Shown here: in pieces, positions 42,892 through 49,210 of the stretch
How positions within the stretch are numbered: position 1 is the stretch's first letter
How the letters are laid out: every line of letters starts with the position of its first letter
Assembly (NCBI GenBank): GCA_033717875.1
Contig: JADDKJ010000018.1
Coordinates: 1 to 59,375, forward strand
DNA from: SBBG01 sp033717875
GTDB lineage: Bacteria; Pseudomonadota; Gammaproteobacteria; Ga0077554; Ga007554
Direction: 5' to 3'
DNA length: 59,375 nucleotides
The notes under the pieces: model-generated
What the model saw: only the letters and a program-made list of their open reading frames with translations
Told to the model about the DNA's origin: nothing
Databases searched by the model: none
Made by a program: the position numbers and the translations under genes

Positions 42892-42976
42892 CAATCCACC
42901 CATCCGGGGAATCACATTCCCGGGATCGGGATCTGTGCTTTCTCCCCGGTTTTTAAACCCTCAAGGAGAAAGTATC
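42892..42976 (+). promoter_or_regulatory. Two-state leader of the DUF3577 gene
   Basis: An AATCCACC box comes first. CCGGGGA (42904-42910) can pair either with nearby TTCCCGG or with TCCCCGG (42943-42949), the latter followed by five T as a terminator. CTTTCTCC (42938-42945), part of the terminator's 3' side, is also complementary to the Shine-Dalgarno GGAGAAAG (42965-42972). Terminator, antiterminator and SD-masked folds therefore compete. Sequence shown; switching inferred. Confidence 0.65.
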
Positions 42977-43489
42977 ATGACCAATAGCAATCAAACCAAC
43001 CAGGATCAGAAGTATTTCGATCTGCACGTCTCGGGTATTGGTTATCTCTACCGTGCCCGTGAAGTACAAGTTAAACGCGGTCAATCGTTTCTTGCAGTTG
43101 AAGTGTCTGCATTACACGGTGAGGCTGAGGATGTTAACTATACCCGATTTGACTGTCGTGTTTCCGGAAAGGATGCACAAGATGTTATTCGTCTTCTGAT
43201 GCCGGAAATCCAGGCCAAGAAGAAGGTGTTGGTGTCCTTCAAGCTTGGCGATCTTTATCCCGAAACCTTTGTCTACGACAAAGGTGAGAAGGTAGGTCAG
43301 ACAGGCGTCAGTCTCAAGGCGCGGTTGCTGAAAATCCATTGGGCCAAGGTCGACGGTAAGCATGTGTTGCCAGTTGCATCCGATGCTCCCGCCCCGGGTG
43401 CTCAAGATGCGGCAGCCGACGAGCCTCTTGCGGGCGAGTTCCTTCCTGCTCAAACAGCCGCGAGAAGCAATCTTGATGGGTTGATTTAG
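42977..43489 (+). CDS. DUF3577 / STY4534-type ICE protein
   Basis: A 170-residue protein: QKYFDLHVSGIGYLYRAREVQVKRGQSFLAVEVSALHGEAEDVNYTRFDCRVSG...KKKVLVSFKLGDLYPETFVYDKGEKVGQTGVSLKARLL, the full DUF3577 pattern. Such proteins occur in PFGI-1-class ICEs, often near ssb, and are annotated as ICE replication proteins without proven function. The start MTNSNQTNQ follows AAGGAGAAAG. It is the first gene behind promoter and RNA copy A. Confidence 0.88.
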   Translation: MTNSNQTNQDQKYFDLHVSGIGYLYRAREVQVKRGQSFLAVEVSALHGEAEDVNYTRFDCRVSGKDAQDVIRLLMPEIQAKKKVLVSFKLGDLYPETFVYDKGEKVGQTGVSLKARLLKIHWAKVDGKHVLPVASDAPAPGAQDAAADEPLAGEFLPAQTAARSNLDGLI

Positions 43490-43501
43490 TATGTTCATAC
43501 C

Positions 43502-43534
43502 GCTGGGAATCTTCGGATTCCCAGCTTCTCTTTC
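43502..43534 (+). terminator. Terminator after DUF3577 gene
   Basis: GCTGGGAATC-TTCG-GATTCCCAGC is a perfect 10 bp stem with a UUCG tetraloop, followed by a pyrimidine run TTCTCTTTC. It lies 13 bases after the stop codon. Confidence 0.8.
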
Positions 43535-43553
43535 ATCATTATCAATGTCATCA

Positions 43554-43625
43554 ACATCAACCCGCACGGGGCGGATTCCCCACTGTGGGAGTTGTCCGCG
43601 CCTTGTTTTTTTGTAAGGAGGCATC
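43554..43625 (+). promoter_or_regulatory. Leader hairpin ahead of the 73-residue gene
   Basis: An ATCAACCC box, then a hairpin with GCGGA/TCCGC in its stem and CCCAC-t-GTGGG inside, then seven T (43606-43612). The AAGGAGG ribosome site follows five bases later and could pair with CCTT of the hairpin's 3' side. Same plan as the other cargo leaders, weaker complementarity. Confidence 0.5.
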
Positions 43626-43847
43626 ATGAGCGATACATTAACGAAACCACCTGTGGACACAAAGCATGTGTGCTTCACGGTGGAGCTGACCGAAGATCAG
43701 GCCCTGGCTTACGCGCAGTTCCTCAAGCGAGTCTGCTTTTCAGATTACATGGATCACGCAGTAGACAAGGATGAAGCCTACCAGATGATGTACGCCGGAG
43801 AAAGAATTCGGGAAGGTCTTGCATCGGCTGGGTTTTCGCCCCGGTAA
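43626..43847 (+). CDS. Small ICE cargo protein, unknown
   Basis: A 73-residue protein: VELTEDQALAYAQFLKRVCFSDYMDHAVDKDEAYQMMYAGERIREGLASAGF. All-helical by eye, with a conserved-looking core I associate with ICE-borne genes but cannot name. TAAGGAGG precedes the ATG. Hairpin leaders stand on both sides. Confidence 0.65.
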   Translation: MSDTLTKPPVDTKHVCFTVELTEDQALAYAQFLKRVCFSDYMDHAVDKDEAYQMMYAGERIREGLASAGFSPR

Positions 43848-43869
43848 TCAGGTCAAACATTTTCAATTC

Positions 43870-43942
43870 ACCCACGAGGGGCAGGCCGCCCTTCAGGGAT
43901 TGGTCTGCCCCTCGTTTATTTCAAACGCAGAAGGAGCAGACC
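43870..43942 (+). promoter_or_regulatory. Leader with terminator hairpin and start-codon mask
   Basis: ACGAGGGGCAG (43874-43884) pairs perfectly with CTGCCCCTCGT (43905-43915), followed by TTTATTT. The overlapping segment TGGTCTGC (43901-43908) is exactly complementary to GCAGACCA (43936-43943), which joins the ribosome site to the A of the ATG. The two folds exclude each other. Confidence 0.6.
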
Positions 43943-44149
43943 ATGGAGAAAGAAACGATCAAAAATTTCATTCACTGGCTCGAGAGTGCCACGGAGGAAG
44001 AAATCATGAGCCGTATCGAAGAGGTGCGGGCGGCGCATAAGAAGATCAGTAGCAGGGAAGCGCGCGCGGATCTTAATCTCGCGCTTCGCCTGATTGATGA
44101 GGAGTTGCTGACGAGGATGGATCTTCGCCGTCGTGAGTTATCAAGGTAA
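43943..44149 (+). CDS. Small helical ICE cargo protein, unknown
   Basis: A 68-residue protein, strongly charged and helical (KNFIHWLESATEEEIMSRIEEVRAAHKKISSREARADLNLALRLIDEELLTRM). Coiled-coil-like heptads are plausible. AAGGAG precedes the ATG. No family known. The 263 bases after it carry only a possible minus-strand membrane peptide and the next leader. Confidence 0.6.
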   Translation: MEKETIKNFIHWLESATEEEIMSRIEEVRAAHKKISSREARADLNLALRLIDEELLTRMDLRRRELSR

Positions 44150-44324
44150 GACGACCCTGGGGCTTGAGACGCTGAAGAATTTCATGTGTGCTGCCTGTCG
44201 TGGAAGTGGGGCGAAATACCTCTATCAGCAGTTGCTGCTCCAGCTTCTCACGGCCACCGTCAATGATTATAAAAGCCATGGCTATTATCTCTATTAGCAG
44301 GAAGATGATAACCAATATTAGCAT
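44073..44324 (-). CDS. Possible small membrane protein on the minus strand
   Basis: The frame gives 83 residues beginning MLILVIIFLLIEIIAMAFII, a convincing single transmembrane helix, followed by a polar tail. AAAGGG lies a few bases ahead of the ATG, but the spacing is short. It overlaps the 3' end of the plus-strand gene ending at 44149 by 77 bases. The hydrophobic segment in an otherwise polar region is the only support. Confidence 0.3.
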   Translation of the reverse strand: MLILVIIFLLIEIIAMAFIIIDGGREKLEQQLLIEVFRPTSTTGSTHEILQRLKPQGRLTLITHDGEDPSSSATPHQSGEARD

Positions 44325-44333
44325 ATCCCTTTT

Positions 44334-44412
44334 ATCAACCCCAACGGGCGTATTTTCCCCGTTGGGGAAAGGTGCGTCCTGTTGGTTTTCTCTTAACCCA
44401 AGGAGACTAACG
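44334..44412 (+). promoter_or_regulatory. Leader with mutually exclusive hairpins
   Basis: CCCCAACGGG (44339-44348) pairs perfectly with CCCGTTGGGG (44358-44367). Alternatively CCAACGGG pairs with TCCTGTTGG (44377-44385), followed by TTTTCTC. GTTGGT (44381-44386) can also pair with ACTAAC between the ribosome site (AAGGAG) and the ATG. Confidence 0.55.
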
Positions 44413-44778
44413 ATGAGCGCACTTGAATTTACTTTGGCCAAAGCGATAGTGCGATGGCATGACCGACACCATGGCGCAGATACACCGATTGAAATGCTGC
44501 GATATGGTAAGGATAGACGAACATGGCAGGCTGTCATCATTGTGCCCAGTGCCAAGCGGATTGGGTGGTGGCAGTTGTCGTTTTTCGATGCGTATGGTTT
44601 CTACGGTGATTCACAGCATCCGTCGAAGCTGGATGCCATCGAGGAGGCGATGCTGGATAAGTATTATATTTTGAGTCACGGCCGTCTTGACCAGGCCATG
44701 CGGAGTCGCCTCTGGCAATCGGGCATTTGCCCGCCACATTACGCCAGAGCATTAAAATCACATACAAGGGTGGCGTGA
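44413..44778 (+). CDS. ICE cargo protein of 121 residues, unknown
   Basis: From MSALEFTLAKAIVRWHDRHH, with CAAGGAGAC upstream. It has segments RTWQAVIIVPSAKRIGWWQLSFFDAYGFYGDSQHPSKLDAIEEAMLDKYYILSHGRLDQAM that suggest a small alpha-beta fold. No family recognised. The frame is open further upstream, but the leader hairpin and ribosome site fix the start. Confidence 0.65.
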   Translation: MSALEFTLAKAIVRWHDRHHGADTPIEMLRYGKDRRTWQAVIIVPSAKRIGWWQLSFFDAYGFYGDSQHPSKLDAIEEAMLDKYYILSHGRLDQAMRSRLWQSGICPPHYARALKSHTRVA

Positions 44779-44830
44779 GATTGGCCATTCATCAGGGGAA
44801 GGTCGATGGGTCGCAGTGGTTTGACCCAGA

Positions 44831-44881
44831 GGCCTTCCTTCATTGCCCCTAAGGTGAAAAGAGGGGTGCTGAAGGAAGGCC
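44831..44881 (+). terminator. Large hairpin terminator
   Basis: GGCCTTCCTTCA (44831-44842) pairs perfectly with TGAAGGAAGGCC (44870-44881), with an inner CCCCT/AGGGG stem. TTTGGGCTTTC follows. It begins the 859-base gene-free stretch 44779-45637, which otherwise holds GC-rich sequence without a credible gene, a promoter, RNA copy B and the DUF3275 leader. Confidence 0.65.
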
Positions 44882-45181
44882 TTTGGGCTTTCACTTTCAA
44901 TCTGCCGGCCGCCTGCCGTCGGGAAATGGCAGCGCCCCTTTGTGCGGCACAGGTAGTGCGTGTCGCGCCTTTGCAGGTGTATGGCCCGAGATCCCAAAGG
45001 CGGGCCAGGCAGGGAAAAACGCAGTGGCTTTTACGGCGAGCCAAGCATCATTTCCGTGCAATGGATTAGCCGGCCAGGATTGGCTGTTAGAGTAATGCCG
45101 AGCAGTCCGTGAAGAAACGGGCGCGGCAATCATCATACATTTCTGTACTTTTCAAATGATGGGACGCCTCCTTTTCAAGGG

Positions 45182-45258
45182 GGTTTCTCCGAGAGGTTTG
45201 GTGTCATGCAGGCCGCTGGGAGAAACCGATTGACAGCAAAAATATAAAAGGCTAGATT
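45182..45258 (+). promoter_or_regulatory. Promoter of RNA copy B with upstream inverted repeat
   Basis: TTGACA at 45230-45235, a 17-base spacer and TAGATT at 45253-45258. Ending three bases before the -35 box is a perfect inverted repeat GGTTTCTCC (45182-45190) / GGAGAAACC (45219-45227), spaced like an activator or repressor site. Confidence 0.65.
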
Positions 45259-45271
45259 CAAAGCGTTGTAG

Positions 45272-45375
45272 CCGTGACGACTTCGGTAAAGTCGTGCCCA
45301 GTGCCTATACCCGCTCATGATGAGCGCGTTGGACCGTGAAAATGGCACAGCAGCGGTAACGCTGCCGGTCTTGCA
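45272..45375 (+). ncRNA. Structured RNA element, copy B (diverged)
   Basis: Same order of stems as copy A. Two base pairs change in a compensatory way: P4 is GACCG/CGGTC (45332-45336 with 45366-45370) in place of GATCG/CGATC, and P3 is GCAGCG/CGCTGC (45350-45365) in place of ACAGCG/CGCTGT. The P2 loop is ATGAT. GTGCC/GGCAC is kept. Unlike A, C and D it is not followed at once by a terminator and standard leader. Confidence 0.75.
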
Positions 45376-45390
45376 GTCGATGATTGGATC

Positions 45391-45493
45391 GTGACGCCCT
45401 GCGAAGCCACATTGATCCACATCGATTGCCCATTCTGCTACGGTATCCAGTCCGTGGCTGCAACATTGCGCTGAACTGTGACGCCCTGCGAAG
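45391..45493 (+). repeat. 16 bp direct repeats downstream of RNA copy B
   Basis: GTGACGCCCTGCGAAG occurs at 45391-45406 and 45478-45493. The 71 bases between contain no gene. They replace the terminator/leader found after the other RNA copies. Confidence 0.5.
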
Positions 45494-45527
45494 ATGTCCC
45501 CAGTGACGTGTAATGTTGTTCAATGCG

Positions 45528-45566
45528 CGGGAGCCTGATTTTTCAGGTTCCCGTCTTTATGTTTTT
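45528..45566 (+). terminator. Intrinsic terminator upstream of DUF3275 gene
   Basis: CGGGAGCCTGA (45528-45538) pairs with TCAGGTTCCCG (45543-45553; one G-U), followed by TCTTTATGTTTTT. It would stop the transcript starting at the copy-B promoter before it reaches DUF3275. Confidence 0.75.
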
Positions 45567-45637
45567 GCCCACCGGGGAGCGTGCTCCCCATCCGGGCGCA
45601 CCTCCTCGATTTCAATAATCCAACGAAGGAGGTGCTT
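45567..45637 (+). promoter_or_regulatory. DUF3275 leader with masked ribosome-binding site
   Basis: GGGGAGC-gt-GCTCCCC (45574-45589) forms one hairpin. GCACCTCC (45598-45605) is the exact complement of GGAGGTGC (45628-45635), which contains the Shine-Dalgarno two bases before the ATG. In the paired state translation should be blocked. No protein or ligand is identified. Confidence 0.7.
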
Positions 45638-46246
45638 ATGATCAAGCTCAGCGGTCTGCTGACCATCAAATCCATTAACGGCCGTAACGGCCCTTTCAGT
45701 ATCGGCCGGCTCGTCACCGAGCTGGGTGAATTCACTGTCAAGGACACGCTGTTGGAACAGTACGACCCCGGCAAATACGAAGGGGACTTTGGGATCTCCC
45801 GAATCTATCCTTACTCGTATGCTGCTGCAGGGGGTGTCCGTGTCGAGATTCGGGCGTGCATCGAAACTGTTGCCCTGGCAGGTATTGAAAAACTCACGGC
45901 GGAGGAAGAGAACACTCCAGCAATGGAACCCGATCCGCTTGATGAAACACCTCTGGTTGCGGGGGTTCGCTCGATAATTTCAGACACGCCTGGAAAGACA
46001 GAGGTCGACTCTTCTCAGGAGTGTGAATCATCGGGTGATGATGGTCACGCCGTGTTAGGTCTTGAGTTGTTTGGGGACGCGTGGCCATTAGGAAGCAGGG
46101 TCAAGCTCGATCCCACCGTGGACAGGGCGTTATTCTGTGCACAGCGGGATTTGTTGAAATCTTTCGGCTATCGTTTTCAGGCGGTTGGACAAGTTTGGAT
46201 CAATGGGGCAGCTGCAGCTAATGAAGAGCACTCTGCAGCGGCTTAG
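45638..46246 (+). CDS. DUF3275-family ICE protein
   Basis: A 202-residue protein: LSGLLTIKSINGRNGPFSIGRLVTELGEFTVKDTLLEQYDPGKYEGDFGISRIYPYSY, then a variable acidic middle and a conserved end (LFGDAWPLGSRVKLDPTVDRALFCAQRDLLKSFGYRF). This is the DUF3275 pattern common in conjugative elements. Function unknown; the N-terminal part may be an OB-like fold. Strong GGAGG site. Confidence 0.85.
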   Translation: MIKLSGLLTIKSINGRNGPFSIGRLVTELGEFTVKDTLLEQYDPGKYEGDFGISRIYPYSYAAAGGVRVEIRACIETVALAGIEKLTAEEENTPAMEPDPLDETPLVAGVRSIISDTPGKTEVDSSQECESSGDDGHAVLGLELFGDAWPLGSRVKLDPTVDRALFCAQRDLLKSFGYRFQAVGQVWINGAAAANEEHSAAA

Positions 46247-46279
46247 CATTGTTTTAATAAAAGTATTCGTCTATCTATA

Positions 46280-46353
46280 TCACCAACCTGCCCGGGGCAC
46301 ACTGCCCCGAAGGGTGGCGTGCCCCGGACTTTTTTCGAGAAAAGGAGCATGCC
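46280..46353 (+). promoter_or_regulatory. Leader with terminator, antiterminator and SD mask
   Basis: CCGGGGCAC (46292-46300) pairs perfectly with GTGCCCCGG (46319-46327), then six T from 46330. Alternatively CGGGGC pairs with GCCCCG (46304-46309). GGCGTGC (46316-46322) can pair with GCATGCC (46347-46353), the seven bases between the AAGGA site and the ATG. Confidence 0.65.
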
Positions 46354-47376
46354 ATGAGTTTAATGTCGATTCCCGAAGCGCCTGGGCTGTTCGCCGACGC
46401 CGTTGTTACAGACCAATCTTATCTGGTGTTTCTCTCCCTTTGGGGGCGTGACACCGCCATCCAAGAGTTTTTGGCCCGCCTGAGCGTGCCTGTAAAAGAA
46501 GGCGGGATGGATTCCTTCTGGCTTGAAGCAGAAGATACCACCTATGTGCAGGTCGGCGGCACCGACCGGCTCCAAAAAGACACGGGACGGATGCCGAAGA
46601 CCAACATCTTCGGCGATGTTGTTCATCTCTGGTTGTACGACCGCTTGGCATTTTCTCCAGACTACGCTAATCGTCGCGCCTTGTTGTTTTATCGGCCCGG
46701 CGAAGAGCAGACCGCAAATACGTCGGAACGGCTGTGGGCCTTGGTTAAAGAGACCTGTCATCTACCGCTTCTTGACCATTGGCGTGAGACGGTGCTGGAG
46801 GGGATGACGACTGAAGGTTGGATCAAACGGCTGGAGGGTATTGGGCTAAGCGCCATCCAGATCAGCTTGCCAGAATCGGAGGTGCAGGAGGTGGTGCAGG
46901 GCTGGGTCTGCCAAGGTCTACTGACGGTGGATACGACCCCATTCCCCCTTGTTCAGGGAGCCGATGGGTCAGATCATCCGTTTGCGGATGCGCGGATCAT
47001 CAGTGTCTACACGCGGGCAGAGGCCATTGACGACGGGGTGCTGATCAATGTCAGCAAGATGGCGGCCGAGGCTGGATTCCGTTGCGCCGTGGCGCTCACA
47101 CAAGGCGTCTATGCCGAGTGTGTGGCCTGGAGCGAGGAAGACAGCCTGCGACAGACATACCAGGATGAGCCGCAGCGGCTGTGGGATGTCGTGTGGATGG
47201 CAACCAATGCGGCGCGTTCCGCCAAACCCGGCGAGACACGCACGCCGTTTCAACTGTACTGCGTCCCGCGTGATGGGAAAAGCCACAAACCCAAGTTGAC
47301 CACCTTGCATCTGCACGCTGGGTCTGGCGATGACGGTGAAATGGTGATAACGATCATGCTGACGCACGAAGACTAA
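46354..47376 (+). CDS. Two-domain ICE protein with C-terminal DUF6573-like domain
   Basis: A 340-residue protein. Residues ~225-335 (ARIISVYTRAEAIDDGVLINVSKMAAEAGFRCAVALTQGVYAECVAW...TTLHLHAGSGDDGEMVITIML) look like DUF6573, which normally stands alone at about 120 residues. The first ~210 residues (LFADAVVTDQSYLVFLSLWGRDTAIQEFLARLSVP...) are not known to me. A fusion is therefore likely. AAAGGAG precedes the ATG. Confidence 0.7.
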   Translation: MSLMSIPEAPGLFADAVVTDQSYLVFLSLWGRDTAIQEFLARLSVPVKEGGMDSFWLEAEDTTYVQVGGTDRLQKDTGRMPKTNIFGDVVHLWLYDRLAFSPDYANRRALLFYRPGEEQTANTSERLWALVKETCHLPLLDHWRETVLEGMTTEGWIKRLEGIGLSAIQISLPESEVQEVVQGWVCQGLLTVDTTPFPLVQGADGSDHPFADARIISVYTRAEAIDDGVLINVSKMAAEAGFRCAVALTQGVYAECVAWSEEDSLRQTYQDEPQRLWDVVWMATNAARSAKPGETRTPFQLYCVPRDGKSHKPKLTTLHLHAGSGDDGEMVITIMLTHED

Positions 47377-47391
47377 ACCAATGATGTTTGT

Positions 47392-47415
47392 GCCCCTCTT
47401 ACGAGGGGCCTTTTC
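47392..47415 (+). terminator. Terminator after the DUF6573-like gene
   Basis: GCCCCTC-ttac-GAGGGGC followed by CTTTTCT, 16 bases after the stop codon. Confidence 0.75.
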
Positions 47416-47459
47416 TGAGGATCTAGCCGAGGTCTTCAGAAAAGTTCAGGTGTTGTTCC

Positions 47460-47567
47460 CGTGGCGACTTCGGTAAAGTCGTGCCCAGTGCCTATACCCG
47501 CTCATCACGAGCGCGTTGGATCGTGAAAACGGCACAACAGCGGTAACGCTGTCGATCTGTCTCTTCA
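47460..47567 (+). ncRNA. Structured RNA element, copy C
   Basis: Nearly identical to copy A. P1 has G in place of A (GCGACTT/AAGTCGT), keeping a G-U pair; the P2 loop is ATCAC; P3 and P4 are as in copy A. No consensus promoter is visible between the preceding terminator and this copy. It runs into the terminator at 47574. Confidence 0.75.
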
Positions 47568-47573
47568 AATCCG

Positions 47574-47600
47574 CCGACCCTGCCAAGGGCCGGTTTTTTT
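47574..47600 (+). terminator. Intrinsic terminator after RNA copy C
   Basis: CCGACCC (47574-47580) pairs with GGGCCGG (47587-47593; one mismatch), then seven T. Same position as the terminators after copies A and D but different stem sequence. Confidence 0.75.
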
Positions 47601-47685
47601 AATCCACCTGCCTCCGGGGAATCACATTCCCGGGATCGGGATCTGTGCTTTCTCCCCGGTTTTTTCAATCGAAGGAGAAAGTACG
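47601..47685 (+). promoter_or_regulatory. Two-state leader, second copy of the DUF3577-type leader
   Basis: Nearly identical to 42892-42976. It has AATCCACC, CCGGGGA (47614-47620) with TCCCCGG (47653-47659) and six T; CTTTCTCC (47648-47655) is complementary to GGAGAAAG (47674-47681), the ribosome site of the next gene. Confidence 0.65.
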
Positions 47686-47949
47686 ATGACTGCATTTATT
47701 TTCATAGTGTTGATATTGACGTGCTGGTTGGTATGGCGCCGTTACCGGAAGGTGTATACCCAATGGAAGTGCCGTCGAGACTGCATCAGTCACATCGAGG
47801 CTGGGGTAAGGCAGCATGCCAAAGCCCGTCAACTGGCATGGATGAAAGCATGGGATGAAGCAGATCAACAGGCTGTCGCATCCCGCGAGGTCTACGCGGA
47901 TTTGTCCAGGCCGCGTTCACATCGAATCAGGCCAGATGGGACCGCCTGA
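47686..47949 (+). CDS. Small membrane-anchored ICE protein, unknown
   Basis: An 87-residue protein: N-terminal helix FIFIVLILTCWLVWRRYRKVY followed by a basic, helical cytosolic tail. Ribosome site GAAGGAGAAAG. Its TGA stop shares the A with the ATG of the next small gene. No family recognised. Confidence 0.6.
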   Translation: MTAFIFIVLILTCWLVWRRYRKVYTQWKCRRDCISHIEAGVRQHAKARQLAWMKAWDEADQQAVASREVYADLSRPRSHRIRPDGTA

Positions 47950-48125
47950 TGGAACTTTGGAAGATTCATAAATACTGTGAACGTGCGGATCTGGATGAGC
48001 TGCTGGAACGCGAGGCCAAGCTGGTCGCGTTGCTCCAGCAAGGCCGGCTTAAAGATACCAACGCATTAAAGGCATTGGAACTTATTCAGGAGTATATCGA
48101 GCTGAAAAAGTTATTTCAGGACTGA
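47949..48125 (+). CDS. 58-residue ICE protein coupled to the preceding gene
   Basis: Begins MELWKIHKYCERADLDELLE and is entirely helical with Leu/Ala heptads. The start overlaps the previous stop (TGATG), so it is made by reinitiation. Its end overlaps the 3' end of the convergent minus-strand gene by ten bases. Unknown function. Confidence 0.55.
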   Translation: MELWKIHKYCERADLDELLEREAKLVALLQQGRLKDTNALKALELIQEYIELKKLFQD

Positions 48126-48382
48126 TCCCAGCCAGGCAACCCCGCAAGGGCGTTGTCCAGTTCGGGGTTGGTGCCCCGCGCCGTGGATGCCAGGAATTGC
48201 ATTTCCAATGCAAAGCTGGCATCCACGGCGGCCTGAAATTGCTGCGGGGTTGTGATCTGACGGGCACTGTACCCGGCGCGCGCAAACCGTTCGCCGTACC
48301 GTTCGATGGCGGTCTGGGTCAGCCGGATTTTTCCCGTGGCAGGATCCTGGATATACACATGCATGGACGTTGTGTTGTTCAT
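48116..48382 (-). CDS. Small ICE protein on the minus strand, unknown
   Basis: An 88-residue protein: MHVYIQDPATGKIRLTQTAIERYGERFARAGYSARQITTPQQFQAAVDASFALEMQFLAS. It may start at MHVY (codon 7). Predicted alpha-beta. It is convergent to the genes on both sides, the only minus-strand gene in this block with reasonable coding character. Confidence 0.5.
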   Translation of the reverse strand: MNNTTSMHVYIQDPATGKIRLTQTAIERYGERFARAGYSARQITTPQQFQAAVDASFALEMQFLASTARGTNPELDNALAGLPGWDQS

Positions 48383-48420
48383 AGAAAGATGGCGTTAATT
48401 TGACATAAAACTATATTGCT

Positions 48421-48518
48421 CGCAAGTGCATTACTTGCGTATCACCCTGCCGGGGAAGGCATTCCCGGCAACGGGTTCCTTCCGCGTGTCGGGTCTCAAA
48501 CTAAAGAGGAGACATCAC
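48421..48518 (+). promoter_or_regulatory. Leader of the DUF6927 gene
   Basis: A perfect hairpin CGCAAGT-gcatt-ACTTGCG (48421-48439) is followed by GCCGGGGAA/TTCCCGGC (48449-48469). An alternative pair is GGAAGG (48454-48459) with CCTTCC (48478-48483). GTCTC (48493-48497) can pair with GAGAC of the ribosome site (48509-48513). There is no clear T-run, so this member may act on translation only. Confidence 0.5.
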
Positions 48519-49106
48519 ATGGGCTGGACCTGTTCTCACAAATCGTCTGATCAATCCGTCGTGGACTTTCTGCGCGAGCATTTTGATTGCGACAACGATT
48601 CGGCGCAATGGAAAGTACTCGATGGCGCCGTCGTTAAGTTTCACACGGCATATCTGGCTGTTGAAATGATTCCCAAGGACAGCGGTGTACCTTACGTGTT
48701 CGGCCTGGTCGTTTTATTGAAGTACGACCACCGGTCCTACCACAACTTCTGTTGGAAGGATATTGATGAAGGGATGTGGCCGTGCGACACGGAATGCCCG
48801 GAACGCATATTACGGCGGCTGACACCGCTCGATGCCCCGGCCTTTCCCGGATCACCGGCGAGCAAGAAAAACGCCGCGCAATGGCGGGAGGCATGCTGGG
48901 CGCGGATTCATGCCCGCAAGCAGCGTCCGCCGCTCAAAAAAGGCGTGCGGTTGAAACACGCCGCTGGCATTCGTTTTAGCAATGGACTGACGCTGCATGA
49001 GTTCGTGGTGCTTGATCCGCGCTCAACGGTCGTGACGACGCTTGATGGCGGTTTGTATCGACTGTCGCGCACGATCATCACGTCGTGCGAGGTGATGGCA
49101 GCGTAG
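48519..49106 (+). CDS. DUF6927-like ICE protein
   Basis: A 195-residue protein starting MGWTCSHKSSDQSVVDFLRE. Segments KVLDGAVVKFHTAYLAVEM, VVLLKYDHRSYHNFCWKDIDEGMWPCDTECPERILRRLTPLD and WREACWARIHARK resemble DUF6927 proteins found next to DUF6094 methylases on ICEs. Unknown function. AGAGGAGAC precedes the ATG. Confidence 0.65.
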   Translation: MGWTCSHKSSDQSVVDFLREHFDCDNDSAQWKVLDGAVVKFHTAYLAVEMIPKDSGVPYVFGLVVLLKYDHRSYHNFCWKDIDEGMWPCDTECPERILRRLTPLDAPAFPGSPASKKNAAQWREACWARIHARKQRPPLKKGVRLKHAAGIRFSNGLTLHEFVVLDPRSTVVTTLDGGLYRLSRTIITSCEVMAA

Positions 49107-49118
49107 TCAATCCACTTC

Positions 49119-49210
49119 AACCAACCACCCGCCAGGGGATTCACTTCTCCTGCCGGGAGTGGTGCGTCACCTGACGGGTTTATTTATTCAATCCGAAGGA
49201 GACAATAACC
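49119..49210 (+). promoter_or_regulatory. Leader of the methyltransferase gene
   Basis: ACCCGCCAGG (49127-49136) pairs with CCTGACGGGT (49170-49179; one mismatch), followed by TTTATTTATT. Inside, CAGGGGA can pair with TCTCCTG as the alternative. GGTTTATT (49177-49184) can fold onto AATAACC just before the ATG. Confidence 0.5.

Noticed and set aside
44739..45136. Several overlapping frames on both strands in the gene-free stretch
   Set aside because: They run through a strong terminator hairpin and are rich in Arg/Pro/Ala, without ribosome sites.
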